Source: a filamentous cyanobacterium CCT1 (lineage in GTDB: Bacteria > Cyanobacteriota > Cyanobacteriia > Phormidesmidales > Phormidesmidaceae). Taken from it: a stretch of DNA of 41,530 nucleotides. Under the pieces are notes generated by a model. The model made no database searches. It was not told where the DNA came from and saw only the letters and a program-made list of their open reading frames with translations. The stretch spans positions 1 through 41,530 of the forward strand of contig PYER01000024.1 in assembly GCA_003017855.1 (NCBI GenBank). The letters are read 5' to 3'. Both the position numbers and the translations under genes were made by a program. This document shows positions 32,737 to 40,663 of this stretch, in pieces. The stretch's first letter is position 1. Every line of letters starts with the position of its first letter.

Positions 32737-33668
32737 TGGCTCAAACCAGCACCGCCCAACCTATCCCTGGGGCCACAGCGTCGCCCCAAGGTGACTGGAG
32801 CTATACCCAGGCTCAAACCACCCTAATGCGCGCCGTAAAACGTGAGGGTATTGGGCTGCATTCTGGAGTGACCACTACCGTCATTCTGCATCCGGCCGAA
32901 CCCGGTCACGGGCGCTGCTTTGTGCGCAGCGACCTGCCAGGGCAGCCCACTGTGCCTGCAAGCCTGGCGGCGGTGAACCCAACCATGCTCTCCACCGAAC
33001 TGCGCCAGGGAGAAGCGGCGGTGCGCACGGTCGAGCATTTGCTGGCGGCTCTGGTGGGTCTTGGCATCGACAATGTTCGCATTGAGATTACCGGTCCCGA
33101 GGTGCCTCTGCTCGATGGGTCGGCCCTGGGCTGGGTTGAGGCGCTGTGCCAGGCTGGGCGACAGGTTCAGGCTGAGCTTCGGCCTATCGCTCACCTCAGT
33201 CAGCCGGTGACGGTCACCCACGGCGATGCGTTCGTGGCGGCATTCCCGGCTCCGGCCCTGCGGTTGACCTACGGCATTGACTTTGAGGTGGCGGCTATTG
33301 GCAATCAGTGGTTTAGCTGGACCTCTGAAGCCGACCCCTTTGGCCCCGAAGGGTTTGCTACCGCCGTAGCTCCGGCCCGCACCTTTGGTCTGGCCCACCA
33401 GGTCGACCAGCTACGGGCCAGCGGTCTGATTCAGGGCGGTAGCTTAGACAATGCGCTGGTCTGTGGTGACGAGGGCTGGCTCAACCCACCCCTGCGGTTT
33501 GAAAACGAGCCCGCTCGCCATAAAATGCTGGATTTAATGGGTGATTTAAGCCTGTTGGGAAGTTTGCCGATCGCCCACATCGTAGCCTACAAAGCTAGCC
33601 ACCGCCTGCACGGTGAGCTGGCGGCGGCGCTGTTACCGGCTCTGGTTTATGGCGAGGGTACCCTCTAG
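32736..33668 (+). CDS. lpxC: UDP-3-O-acyl-N-acetylglucosamine deacetylase
   Basis: LpxC is the committed, zinc-dependent step of lipid A synthesis. This 310-aa protein has [20 protein letters not shown], zinc ligands H101 ([10 protein letters not shown]), H262 and D266 ([10 protein letters not shown]), and the catalytic histidine H289 ([10 protein letters not shown]), with the same spacing as in E. coli LpxC. It overlaps the omp85 stop by one base. The first 30 residues are a variable, polar leader. Confidence 0.97.
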   Translation: MAQTSTAQPIPGATASPQGDWSYTQAQTTLMRAVKREGIGLHSGVTTTVILHPAEPGHGRCFVRSDLPGQPTVPASLAAVNPTMLSTELRQGEAAVRTVEHLLAALVGLGIDNVRIEITGPEVPLLDGSALGWVEALCQAGRQVQAELRPIAHLSQPVTVTHGDAFVAAFPAPALRLTYGIDFEVAAIGNQWFSWTSEADPFGPEGFATAVAPARTFGLAHQVDQLRASGLIQGGSLDNALVCGDEGWLNPPLRFENEPARHKMLDLMGDLSLLGSLPIAHIVAYKASHRLHGELAAALLPALVYGEGTL

Positions 33669-33720
33669 TGGCAAAATCAAGCTAGTTGCCTATTCCACCT
33701 GCTGTTCTGACCCATCCATT

Positions 33721-34263
33721 GTGATCGACGTAACTGCATCAAGCCCTGTGACTACCACCTTAGACCCCATTGAAACGACCCCAGCGGAGAGTACTGCGGC
33801 GAATTCCTCCAAGACCGCCTACAGTGCCGAAGAGATCTACGCGCTGCTGCCCCATCGATATCCCTTTGCCCTGGTCGATCGCATCGTCGACTATGTCCCG
33901 GGCAAGCATGCGATCGGCATTAAAAACGTTACCTTTAACGAACCTCACTTCCAGGGGCACTTTCCAGGTCGCCCGATTATGCCGGGGGTGCTGATTGTGG
34001 AAGCCATGGCCCAGGTCGGCGGCATTGTGCTGATGCAGGTGCCGGGGGTTGAGGGGCTGTGCGTTTTTGCCGGCATCGACAAGGTGCGGTTTCGCCGTCC
34101 GGTGGTCCCCGGTGATCAGCTGGTGATGACCGTCGAACTCCTGGCCATGAAGCGGCTGCGGTTTGGCAAAATGCACGGTCGGGCCGAAGTCGATGGACAG
34201 CTGGTCTGCGAAGGCGAGCTCATGTTTTCGGTGGTGGAGTCTCCGACTCCTCAGGGGAAATAG
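33721..34263 (+). CDS. fabZ: (3R)-hydroxyacyl-ACP dehydratase FabZ
   Basis: FabZ dehydrates 3-hydroxyacyl-ACP in fatty acid synthesis and competes with LpxA for 3-hydroxyacyl-ACP. This protein (180 aa from GTG 33721) has [20 protein letters not shown], the catalytic His80 in [11 protein letters not shown], and Glu94 in [15 protein letters not shown]. The start is unsure: GTG at 33721 or 33748, both after the lpxC stop. The longest frame begins inside lpxC and is rejected. The roughly 30-residue N-terminal leader ([20 protein letters not shown]) is not conserved in the family. Confidence 0.95.
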   Translation: MIDVTASSPVTTTLDPIETTPAESTAANSSKTAYSAEEIYALLPHRYPFALVDRIVDYVPGKHAIGIKNVTFNEPHFQGHFPGRPIMPGVLIVEAMAQVGGIVLMQVPGVEGLCVFAGIDKVRFRRPVVPGDQLVMTVELLAMKRLRFGKMHGRAEVDGQLVCEGELMFSVVESPTPQGK

Positions 34264-34272
34264 GTAAATAAT

Positions 34273-35136
34273 GTGTCTATGTTGCAAACCCTGGGTTCTG
34301 GAGGCGGGCCGTTGACTACCCTGATTCATCCCACGGCAGTGGTTCATGAGGGCGCTCAGCTGCATCCTACGGTTAAGGTTGGCCCCTACGCGGTTATTGG
34401 TGAGCAGGTCACGATTGGCCCCGGTACCGAAATCGGGGCCCACGTGGTGATCGACGGTGACACCACGATTGGAGCCCAAAACCGAATCTTTCCTGGAGCG
34501 GCCATTGGTTTAGAATCCCAGGACCTCAAGTATGACGGCTCGATGAGCCGGGTGGTGATTGGCGACAACAACCTGATTCGCGAGTACGTCACCATCAATC
34601 GGGCCACCGATGCCGGGGCCGCTACCCTGGTGGGCAGCAACAACCTGATGATGGCGTACTCTCACGTAGCTCACAACTGCGTGGTAGAAGACCATGTGAT
34701 CATTGCTAACTCGGTGGCCCTGGCGGGTCATGTATATGTCGAGTCGGGGGCACGCATTAGCGGCCTGGTGGGCGTGCACCAGTTTGTGCATGTCGGGCGC
34801 CTGGCCATGATTGGTGGTCTCAGCCGCATCGATCGCGATGTGCCGCCGTTTACGCTTATCAACGGCAACCCGGCCTACGTGCGGGGTCTCAATCAGATCG
34901 GTCTACAGCGGGCGGGTCTGACCGCCGACCCCCAGGCCTATCGGGAGCTGAAACAGGCCTATCGTCTGATCTATCGTTCGGGCGAATCGCCGAGTAATGC
35001 GATCGCCAAGCTGAGTCAGAGCGGTGGCAACGAGCTGGTTAGCCACTTCAGCCAATTTTTGCAGGCGGCTATCCAGCCCGAACGCCGGGGGTTGACCCCG
35101 GGCCGGCGGCTGAGCAAGCACGGCGATGACGACTAG
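34273..35136 (+). CDS. lpxA: UDP-N-acetylglucosamine acyltransferase
   Basis: LpxA adds a 3-hydroxyacyl chain to UDP-GlcNAc, the first lipid A step. This 287-aa protein has the left-handed beta-helix hexapeptide repeats (LIHPTAVVHEGAQLHPTVKV onward), the general-base histidine H134 in YSHVAHNCVVEDHV, and GLVGVHQFVHVGRLAMIGG. It ends in the helical C-terminal part AYRELKQAYRLIYRSGESP. The start may be GTG 34273 (AGG 8 nt upstream) or ATG 34279. Its 3' end overlaps the first lpxB start by 11 bp. Confidence 0.96.
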   Translation: MSMLQTLGSGGGPLTTLIHPTAVVHEGAQLHPTVKVGPYAVIGEQVTIGPGTEIGAHVVIDGDTTIGAQNRIFPGAAIGLESQDLKYDGSMSRVVIGDNNLIREYVTINRATDAGAATLVGSNNLMMAYSHVAHNCVVEDHVIIANSVALAGHVYVESGARISGLVGVHQFVHVGRLAMIGGLSRIDRDVPPFTLINGNPAYVRGLNQIGLQRAGLTADPQAYRELKQAYRLIYRSGESPSNAIAKLSQSGGNELVSHFSQFLQAAIQPERRGLTPGRRLSKHGDDD

Positions 35137-36355
35137 TCTGGGAGCGGCACGAGGCATGGATCAGCCCAGCCGGAAGCGAGTTTTTATTAGCACCGGCGAG
35201 GTGTCTGGCGATTTGCAGGGGGCGCTGCTGATCGAGGCACTGCGCGATCGCGCCCGCGATCGCCACATTGCCCTCGACATTACCGCCCTGGGCGGGCCGC
35301 GCATGGTAAAAGCTGGGGCGATGCTGGTGGGCGAAACCACGGGCATTGGCTCGGTGGGTATTTTTGAGGCGCTGCCCTACCTGCTGCCCACTCTGCGAAT
35401 TCAGCGCCAGGCCAAGCAGGCTCTGGATGACAATCCTCCCGATATCGCCGTTTTGATTGACTACATGAACCCCAACCTGGCGATGGGCGACTACCTAAAA
35501 GCCCAGCATCCCCAGGTGCCGGTGGTCTACTACATCGCCCCGCAGCAGTGGGTGTGGGCTTTTTCTGAGAAAGATACCCAGCGCCTGGTGGGCTGCAGCG
35601 ATCGCATTCTGGCCATCTTCAAAGCCGAGGCCGACTACTATCAGGGCTTTGGGGCCGAGACCACCTGGGTGGGTCACCCCCTGGTCGATCGCTACCCCGG
35701 CCCCGCCGATCAGGCCGCCGCTCGCCAGCAGCTGGGGCTACCCTCCGAATCGCAGGTGGTTACTCTGCTACCCGCCTCTCGCCGCCAGGAGGTTAAGTAC
35801 CTGATGCCTGCAATCCTCCAGGCGGCTCAGATCATTCAGGCTCAGTGCCCCAACGTCACCTTTTTGCTGCCGGTGTCGATACCGGCACTGCAGGCCAGCT
35901 TTGAGCAGGGGGTGGCCGCCCATGGGCTGAACGGGCGCGTGATTACTGAAGACAGCAAGGTCGCGATCGCCGCCGCCGATGTCGCCATTACCAAGTCGGG
36001 CACCGCTAACTTAGAGATTGCCCTGATGGACGTGCCCCAGGTGGTGGCCTACCGCATCCACCCGCTCAGCGCCCGCATTGCCCACTACCTGCTCAAATTT
36101 GACGTGCCCTACGTGTCGCCCGTGAACCTGGTGGTCAACCAGCCGGTGGTGCCCGAGTTTTTGCAGTGGCAGGCCACCCCCGAGGCGATCGCCGCCGCCG
36201 CCCTCACGCTGCTGCAGGATGAAACCGCTCGCCAAACGATGCGATCGGGCTACGCCAAAATGCGCGAAGAACTGGGGCCGCCCGGTGCCTGCCAGCGCAC
36301 AGCCGATCTAATTCTAGATGCTCTGGCAGAACGCCAGCCGGTAGAATTGGCCTGA
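35126..36355 (+). CDS. lpxB: Lipid A disaccharide synthase
   Basis: LpxB joins UDP-2,3-diacylglucosamine and lipid X into the lipid A disaccharide. This 409-aa GT19 protein has RVFISTGEVSGDLQGALLIE, ITALGGPRMVKAGAMLV, VVYYIAPQQWVWAFSEKDTQ, TWVGHPLVDRYPGPADQAAA, LLPASRRQEVKYLMP and TKSGTANLEIALMDVPQVVA, all typical. Either ATG 35126 (overlapping lpxA) or ATG 35156 (MDQPSRKRVFIS) could be used. It closes the lpxC-fabZ-lpxA-lpxB operon; lpxD is not in the window. Confidence 0.96.
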   Translation: MTTSLGAARGMDQPSRKRVFISTGEVSGDLQGALLIEALRDRARDRHIALDITALGGPRMVKAGAMLVGETTGIGSVGIFEALPYLLPTLRIQRQAKQALDDNPPDIAVLIDYMNPNLAMGDYLKAQHPQVPVVYYIAPQQWVWAFSEKDTQRLVGCSDRILAIFKAEADYYQGFGAETTWVGHPLVDRYPGPADQAAARQQLGLPSESQVVTLLPASRRQEVKYLMPAILQAAQIIQAQCPNVTFLLPVSIPALQASFEQGVAAHGLNGRVITEDSKVAIAAADVAITKSGTANLEIALMDVPQVVAYRIHPLSARIAHYLLKFDVPYVSPVNLVVNQPVVPEFLQWQATPEAIAAAALTLLQDETARQTMRSGYAKMREELGPPGACQRTADLILDALAERQPVELA

Positions 36356-36459
36356 AACTGTTGAAGCGTTCCTAAAGTCACTACAATTGTTATGCTTTGC
36401 CGGAGAGAGGCCGGGCTGTCACATTCAGACAGAGCGGTCCGTGGTGATAGGAGGATCTA

Positions 36460-37191
36460 GTGAATATAACCGAGCTATTTGCCCGTGGCGGCATTGCCAT
36501 GTGGCCGCTGCTCTTACTGTCAATTTTGGCGGTGGGCACCATTCTGGAGCGGATTTGGTTTTGGTCGCGCATTTTGACCCGCGAGCGCGAAGTCTCGGGC
36601 CGCGTGCTGGAGGCCGCCCGCCGCGACTGGCTCGCCGCCGGCGAAATTGCCCAACGCTCTAGCCTCCTGCCGATGGGGCGCTTTCTCTCGGCTCCCCTCA
36701 AGCTGCAAACGCCTGACCCCGAGGTGTTTCGCCTGGCCCTAGAAACCGCCGCCAACGAAGAACTAGCCATCATGGGTCGGGGCGACAAGATTTTAGAGGC
36801 CGTCATTGCCCTGGCTCCGTTGCTGGGTCTGCTGGGTACGGTGCTGGGTCTGATCAACTCCCTGGGGTCGATTCAAATTAGCGATCTGGGCAGCGGCGAC
36901 GCCACCGCCGGTACCTCCCTGGGCATTAGCGAGGCGCTGATTAGCACCGCCGCTGGCCTGATTATCGCCATTACGGCACTGGCCTTTTACCGACTATTTC
37001 AAGGGTTTATCTTTGGTCAGGCCAAAATGTTTCGCCAGGCGGGCAGCGAGCTAGAGCTGCTCTACCGCCAGAGCTGGGCCAAGCGCTACGGCCTGACTCC
37101 GGTATCCGAGCCCCTGCCTCCGGTTGTCCCCAATGACCCCAATTCCTCTGCTGCCGACGCTGCGCCTTCGACGGAGATTCCCTCGCCATGA
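36460..37191 (+). CDS. exbB: ExbB/TolQ/MotA family proton channel protein
   Basis: This 243-aa protein has three membrane helices (about residues 9-29, 111-131 and 154-176) and the family core [20 protein letters not shown] followed by [19 protein letters not shown]. With ExbD it would use the proton gradient to power TonB-dependent or other envelope processes. No TonB or TonB-dependent receptor is in view. The start is a GTG at 36460 with TAGGAGG 5 nt upstream. The gene ends in an ATGA overlap with exbD. The polar tail after residue 215 is proline-rich. Confidence 0.93.
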   Translation: MNITELFARGGIAMWPLLLLSILAVGTILERIWFWSRILTREREVSGRVLEAARRDWLAAGEIAQRSSLLPMGRFLSAPLKLQTPDPEVFRLALETAANEELAIMGRGDKILEAVIALAPLLGLLGTVLGLINSLGSIQISDLGSGDATAGTSLGISEALISTAAGLIIAITALAFYRLFQGFIFGQAKMFRQAGSELELLYRQSWAKRYGLTPVSEPLPPVVPNDPNSSAADAAPSTEIPSP

Positions 37192-37853
37192 AAGTAGACC
37201 TGCTCGACACGCCTTCCCAGGACGTACGCCTGGAAATTGTGCCGCTGATCGACGTTATTTTCTGCATTCTGACGTTCTTCATTCTGGCGGCGGTGGGGCT
37301 GACTCGCCAGCAGGCCATTGATCTCGACCTGCCGACGGCCGACACGGGGCAGCCGCTGCCCGGACAGGTAGGGGAGGGGGCCGATCGCCTCTATGTCAGC
37401 GTCGATGGTTTGGGCCAGGTCTATCTCGATCAGCAGCCGGTCACCCTCGACTTGCTCACCGATGTGCTGCTGCAGTTTAACCAGGTCAACCCCGGCGGGC
37501 TGATTGTGCTCTACGCCTCCCGCGATGCCCGCTACGAAGATGTGGTCACGGTGCTCGATCAGCTGCGGGCGGTGGGGGGCGATCGCGTTGCCCTAGCCAC
37601 CCTGCCCCGCGATACCACATTGGGCCCCGGAGAAGCCGACCCCAGCCTGCAAGACCCCAACCTGCTGCCGGAAGGGTTTCCCCAGGATGGCCTGAATGGA
37701 TTTCCCCAGGATGGCCTCGATGGTCAAGAACTACCCCCCGGCTTTGAGCAGCCTGGTGGCGATCCCTTCGCCCCCCAGTCGCCGCTCTTCCCCAGCGAAC
37801 CAACGTCACCGCTGCAGCCCGCCCCCAGCCCAGAGCCGCAGCCTGATAACTAG
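37188..37853 (+). CDS. exbD: ExbD/TolR family biopolymer transport protein
   Basis: This 221-aa protein begins with a short cytoplasmic part, then one membrane helix [20 protein letters not shown], whose Asp in PLIDV is the conserved proton-path residue. A periplasmic domain follows ([20 protein letters not shown] to about residue 140). The C-terminal 75 residues are a Pro/Gly/Gln-rich tail containing a repeated GFPQDGLxG motif, about 80 residues longer than common ExbD. It is coupled by ATGA overlap to exbB. Confidence 0.92.
   Translation: MKVDLLDTPSQDVRLEIVPLIDVIFCILTFFILAAVGLTRQQAIDLDLPTADTGQPLPGQVGEGADRLYVSVDGLGQVYLDQQPVTLDLLTDVLLQFNQVNPGGLIVLYASRDARYEDVVTVLDQLRAVGGDRVALATLPRDTTLGPGEADPSLQDPNLLPEGFPQDGLNGFPQDGLDGQELPPGFEQPGGDPFAPQSPLFPSEPTSPLQPAPSPEPQPDN
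37674..37721 (+). repeat. 24-bp in-frame tandem repeat in exbD tail
   Basis: GGGTTTCCCCAGGATGGCCT-GAAT (37674-37697) is repeated almost exactly as GGATTTCCCCAGGATGGCCT-CGAT (37698-37721). It encodes GFPQDGLN then GFPQDGLD, a recent internal duplication in a flexible tail. Confidence 0.9.
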
Positions 37854-37925
37854 TACTTTGGCGAGGTGGTTTTGACCCGTTCAATCCAAAGAACAAGCTA
37901 AACCCGCCTAGAAGGAGGGACAAAA

Positions 37926-38011
37926 CTCAGCCCTAAGATAGATACCAGCAGTCCGGCTTTCCAGTTTGATGAGGAAGCCTGGGTTGGCCGGTACTGAGTC
38001 GCAGGGCTCAG
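37926..38011 (+). promoter_or_regulatory. Structured leader upstream of the ABC operon
   Basis: In the 231-bp gap between exbD and the binding-protein gene, CT-c-AGCCCT (37926-37934) pairs with AGGGCT-c-AG (38003-38011). Inside it, TACC (37943-37946) pairs with GGTA (37990-37993), and GGCTTtCC (37955-37962) pairs with GGAAGCC (37973-37979) around a 10-nt loop. CCGGC (37953-37957) can instead pair with GCCGG (37987-37991), so two folds compete. A terminator-like hairpin follows at 38053. This has the layout of a cis-regulatory RNA, but I cannot match it to a known class. Confidence 0.4.
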
Positions 38012-38052
38012 ATTGTGCATAGACTGCAATAGATTGCATTAGTTGTGCGGCG

Positions 38053-38086
38053 AGCCTGGGAGCGATAGATTTCCAGGCTTTGTTTT
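38053..38086 (+). terminator. Terminator-like hairpin before the ABC binding protein
   Basis: AGCCTGG (38053-38059) pairs with CCAGGCT (38073-38079) across a 13-nt loop, and TTTGTTTT follows at 38079-38086. It may end the exbBD transcript or attenuate the ABC operon. It lies directly against the likely TTG start at 38085, so it would also bury that gene's ribosome-binding region. Confidence 0.5.
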
Positions 38087-39389
38087 GCGTAATAGATCTT
38101 TTTTAAGATGGTTAAACCTCAGCCGCAAAAGGCTGAGTCTGATTCTGTTGGCCCTGGTCGTTACGGCTGGGGCGCTGCTGTTTGGGGCCTATGTGCGAGC
38201 TCAGCAGCCCGTCACCATCTCCTTTTTGCTGCGGGCCGTAGAGGCTGATCAGATGCAGGGGCTGGCCGACCAGTTTATGGCCGAAAATCCCGACATTCGC
38301 ATTGAGATGGTGCGAGGCCCCAACGCTGCCGATGCGGTTGAAAATCTCTACACCACCTCTTTTTTGCTGGGTGATTCGCCCTACGACATCCTCTTTTCGG
38401 ACGTGGTGTGGATTCCCAAATTTGCCGCCGCCGGGTGGCTGACGGATCTATCCGATCGCGTCAGTGAAGCCGACCTGGCCGATTTTCTAGAGGCCGATGT
38501 CGCCGCTGGTGTCTATCAAGACGGCTTTTACCGCATGCCCTTTCGCTCTGACATGGGCATGCTCTACTACCGTACCGACCTGCTCGATCAGGTGGGGCTA
38601 CAGCCCCCAGAAACCTTTGGCGAGCTGATTGCGGCCTCTGAAACCATGCAGGACCAGACCGATGTGAACTGGGGCTTTGTGTGGCAGGGGTTGCAGTACG
38701 AGGGGCTAGTCACCAATTTTGTCGAACTGGTGGCGGGCTACGGCGGCTTTTGGATTGACCCAGACACCCTGGAAGTCGGCCTCGATCAGCCCGCTGCAAT
38801 TCAGGCCACCGAATTTATGAAAGGCGTCATTGCCCAGGGCATTTCTCCCCCCGGCGTGACGAACTACATTGAGGAAGACGCCCTGCGTCAGTTTGAGAAC
38901 GGCAATGCGGCGTTTATGCGCAACTGGCCCTACGCCTGGGCCGAGGCTAACCGCGACGGCTCTCCGGTAGCGGGCAACATCGCGCTCAAACCCATGGTGC
39001 ACAGTGCCGACGAGCAGCCTGCCGCTTGCTTGGGGGGATGGGGTTTTGGCATTTCTGCCACCACTCCTCACCCTGAGGAAGCGTGGCGGGTGGTGGAATT
39101 TTTCACCAGCCCCGGCCCGATGAAAGATTTCATCACCGAATTTGCCTACGTACCCAGCCGCCGCGCCCTGTTTACCGACCCAGAGGTGCTGGCGGTATTT
39201 CCTCAGTACGAACAGCTGCTGGAGGTGGCCGAAACCGCTGTGCCACGCCCGCCAGTGGGGCAGTACGCCCAGGTTTCAGACATTCTACAGCGCTACCTGA
39301 GCGCCGCCATTACCGACCAGATGACCCCTGAAGCTGCTATGCAGGCGGCGGCGGGTGAGAGCCGTCGGGTTTTGGGTGTGGATGGGTAG
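38085..39389 (+). CDS. Carbohydrate ABC transporter substrate-binding protein (CUT1)
   Basis: This 434-aa secreted protein binds a sugar or compatible solute and feeds it to the two permeases downstream. After a basic N-terminus and hydrophobic signal (LSLILLALVVTAGALLFGAY), the mature part has ADQFMAENPDIRIEMVRGPN, PYDILFSDVVWIPKFAAAGW, MPFRSDMGMLYYRTDLLDQV, NGNAAFMRNWPYAWAEA and HPEEAWRVVEFFTSPGPMKD. These are typical of the MalE/GgtB/trehalose group. GgtB-like glucosylglycerol binding is a reasonable guess for a cyanobacterium, but not proven. The frame has no ATG near the signal peptide; TTG 38085 is the best start, and TTG 38043 lies upstream of the hairpin. Start confidence is low, gene confidence high. 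Confidence 0.9.
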   Translation: MRNRSFLRWLNLSRKRLSLILLALVVTAGALLFGAYVRAQQPVTISFLLRAVEADQMQGLADQFMAENPDIRIEMVRGPNAADAVENLYTTSFLLGDSPYDILFSDVVWIPKFAAAGWLTDLSDRVSEADLADFLEADVAAGVYQDGFYRMPFRSDMGMLYYRTDLLDQVGLQPPETFGELIAASETMQDQTDVNWGFVWQGLQYEGLVTNFVELVAGYGGFWIDPDTLEVGLDQPAAIQATEFMKGVIAQGISPPGVTNYIEEDALRQFENGNAAFMRNWPYAWAEANRDGSPVAGNIALKPMVHSADEQPAACLGGWGFGISATTPHPEEAWRVVEFFTSPGPMKDFITEFAYVPSRRALFTDPEVLAVFPQYEQLLEVAETAVPRPPVGQYAQVSDILQRYLSAAITDQMTPEAAMQAAAGESRRVLGVDG

Positions 39390-39412
39390 ATGGGTAGATG
39401 AGTAGATGGGTG
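39381..39412. repeat. 8-bp tandem repeat at the binding-protein stop
   Basis: GATGGGTA is repeated about four times (the last units GATGAGTA and GATGGGTG are variants). The array begins in the last codons of the ABC binding protein, whose stop TAG is part of the first unit. Confidence 0.8.
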
Positions 39413-39473
39413 ATGGTCCCTGAGCGGAGTCGAAGGGGATGGGTGGATGGGTGATGGTCCCTGAGCGGAGTCG
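39405..39473. repeat. 28-bp direct repeats of a cyanobacterial dispersed element
   Basis: GATGGGTGATGGTCCCTGAG-CGGAGTCG occurs at 39405-39432 and again identically at 39446-39473. CCCTGAGCGGAGTCGAAGGG is itself a recurring cyanobacterial intergenic motif. It is followed by GCTTCGCCAACG and GCGTCTCCCGTAGGGAGA (39491-39525), which also look like dispersed-repeat modules. The spacer 39390-39592 holds no gene. Confidence 0.8.
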
Positions 39474-39592
39474 TTTGTCCTGTGGACAGGCTTCGCCAAC
39501 GAGTTAGCGTCTCCCGTAGGGAGAAAGGGGGTGGATGGATGACAGTTCAAGGGCTTTGACCCTGGGTTGGGTAAAGGTAGAGGTAGAAATTT

Positions 39593-40501
39593 GTGAAAAC
39601 TGTGACTAAAGACTACATTCGCCAGCGGGAACAGCGAACCGGCTTACTGCTGCTGCTGCCAGCGGCGCTGCTGCTGCTGCTGGTCTATGCTTTCCCCATT
39701 TTGCGGGCCTTTTGGCTGAGCTTTTTTACAGAGAACCTCAGCAATAACCTGGAGCCCGTGTTCAGCGGCCTGGACAACTACGCGCAGATGGCTCAGGACG
39801 GTCGGTTTTGGCAAAGTATGCGAAATACGGCTGTTTTCACCGTATTCACCCTGATTTTTGAGCTAATTTTGGGCCTGATTATTGCCCTCTGTCTCGACCA
39901 GGCCTTTCGGGGACGGGGCTGGGTGCGAACGATCGCCATTCTGCCCTGGGCTTTGCCCACCGCTCTAATTGCCCTAGCCTGGCGCTGGATTTTTAACACC
40001 GAGTTTGGCGTCTGGAACGACCTGCTCATGCGACTACAGCTCATCGCTGGCCCGATCAACTGGTTAGGTGAACCCCTGTGGGCCATGGTGGCGGTGATTG
40101 GGGCCGACGTGTGGAAGACGACTTCGTTTGTGGCAATTTTGCTGCTGGCGGGGCTGCAGTCGATTTCCCAAGACCTGTACGAAGCCCACGCCCTGGATGG
40201 GGCTAGCCCCTGGCAGAGCTTTCGGCAGATTACGCTGCCCCTGATTGCGCCGCAGATTGTGATTGCCCTGCTGTTTCGCTTCGCCCAGTCCTTTGGCATT
40301 TTTGACCTGATTCAGGTGATGACCGGCGGCGGCCCCGGCGGCGCGACAGAGATGGTGTCGATCTATATCTACGCCGCCGTAATGCGCTACCTCGACTTTG
40401 GCTACGGGGCCGCCCTGGTGACGGTGACGTTTCTGGTGCTGGTGGCAGTTGTGGCGCTGACCGCGCTCTACATTTCGCGCCTAAGGGCCAGTACTGAGTG
40501 A
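39593..40501 (+). CDS. Sugar ABC transporter permease (MalF/UgpA-like)
   Basis: This 302-aa membrane protein has six predicted helices (first LLLLLPAALLLLLVYAFPIL) and the CUT1 permease pattern: FWQSMRNTAVFTVFTLIFEL, ALPTALIALAWRWIFNTEFG, and the EAA loop EAHALDGASPWQSFRQITLP that contacts the ATPase. The GTG start has AGAGGTAG upstream. It follows the binding protein after a repeat-filled 203-bp spacer and precedes the second permease. No ATP-binding subunit is in the window; in cyanobacteria such systems commonly use a shared MsmK/GgtA-type ATPase encoded elsewhere. Confidence 0.93.
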   Translation: MKTVTKDYIRQREQRTGLLLLLPAALLLLLVYAFPILRAFWLSFFTENLSNNLEPVFSGLDNYAQMAQDGRFWQSMRNTAVFTVFTLIFELILGLIIALCLDQAFRGRGWVRTIAILPWALPTALIALAWRWIFNTEFGVWNDLLMRLQLIAGPINWLGEPLWAMVAVIGADVWKTTSFVAILLLAGLQSISQDLYEAHALDGASPWQSFRQITLPLIAPQIVIALLFRFAQSFGIFDLIQVMTGGGPGGATEMVSIYIYAAVMRYLDFGYGAALVTVTFLVLVAVVALTALYISRLRASTE

Positions 40502-40570
40502 GTTTATTTTGGATTTTAGATTTTGGAGCAGAGACTGCTTAACTCCAATTCCCCAATCCAAAATCCGCAG

Positions 40571-40644
40571 TCCAAAATCCGCAATAGTTCGACAATCCCA
40601 CTACAAGTCTAAAATCCGCAATAGTTCGACAGGCTCACTACAAG
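40571..40644. repeat. 37-bp tandem repeat between the two permease genes
   Basis: Two copies of a 37-bp unit lie head to tail (40571-40607 and 40608-40644), sharing AAAATCCGCAATAGTTCGAC and CACTACAAG, with 4 differences or so. The wider spacer 40502-40663 is built from variants of AATCCAAAATCCGC, a type of filler common in cyanobacterial intergenic DNA. Confidence 0.85.
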
Positions 40645-40663
40645 TCCAAACTCTAAAATCCCC

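Noticed and set aside
37546-37923. 125-aa minus-strand frame across the exbD 3' end
   Set aside because: It is antisense to the low-complexity exbD tail, with no family features.
39405-39473. Two identical 28-bp direct repeats that could suggest a CRISPR remnant
   Set aside because: Only two copies with a 13-bp spacer, no further units, no cas genes, and the unit matches dispersed cyanobacterial intergenic repeats.
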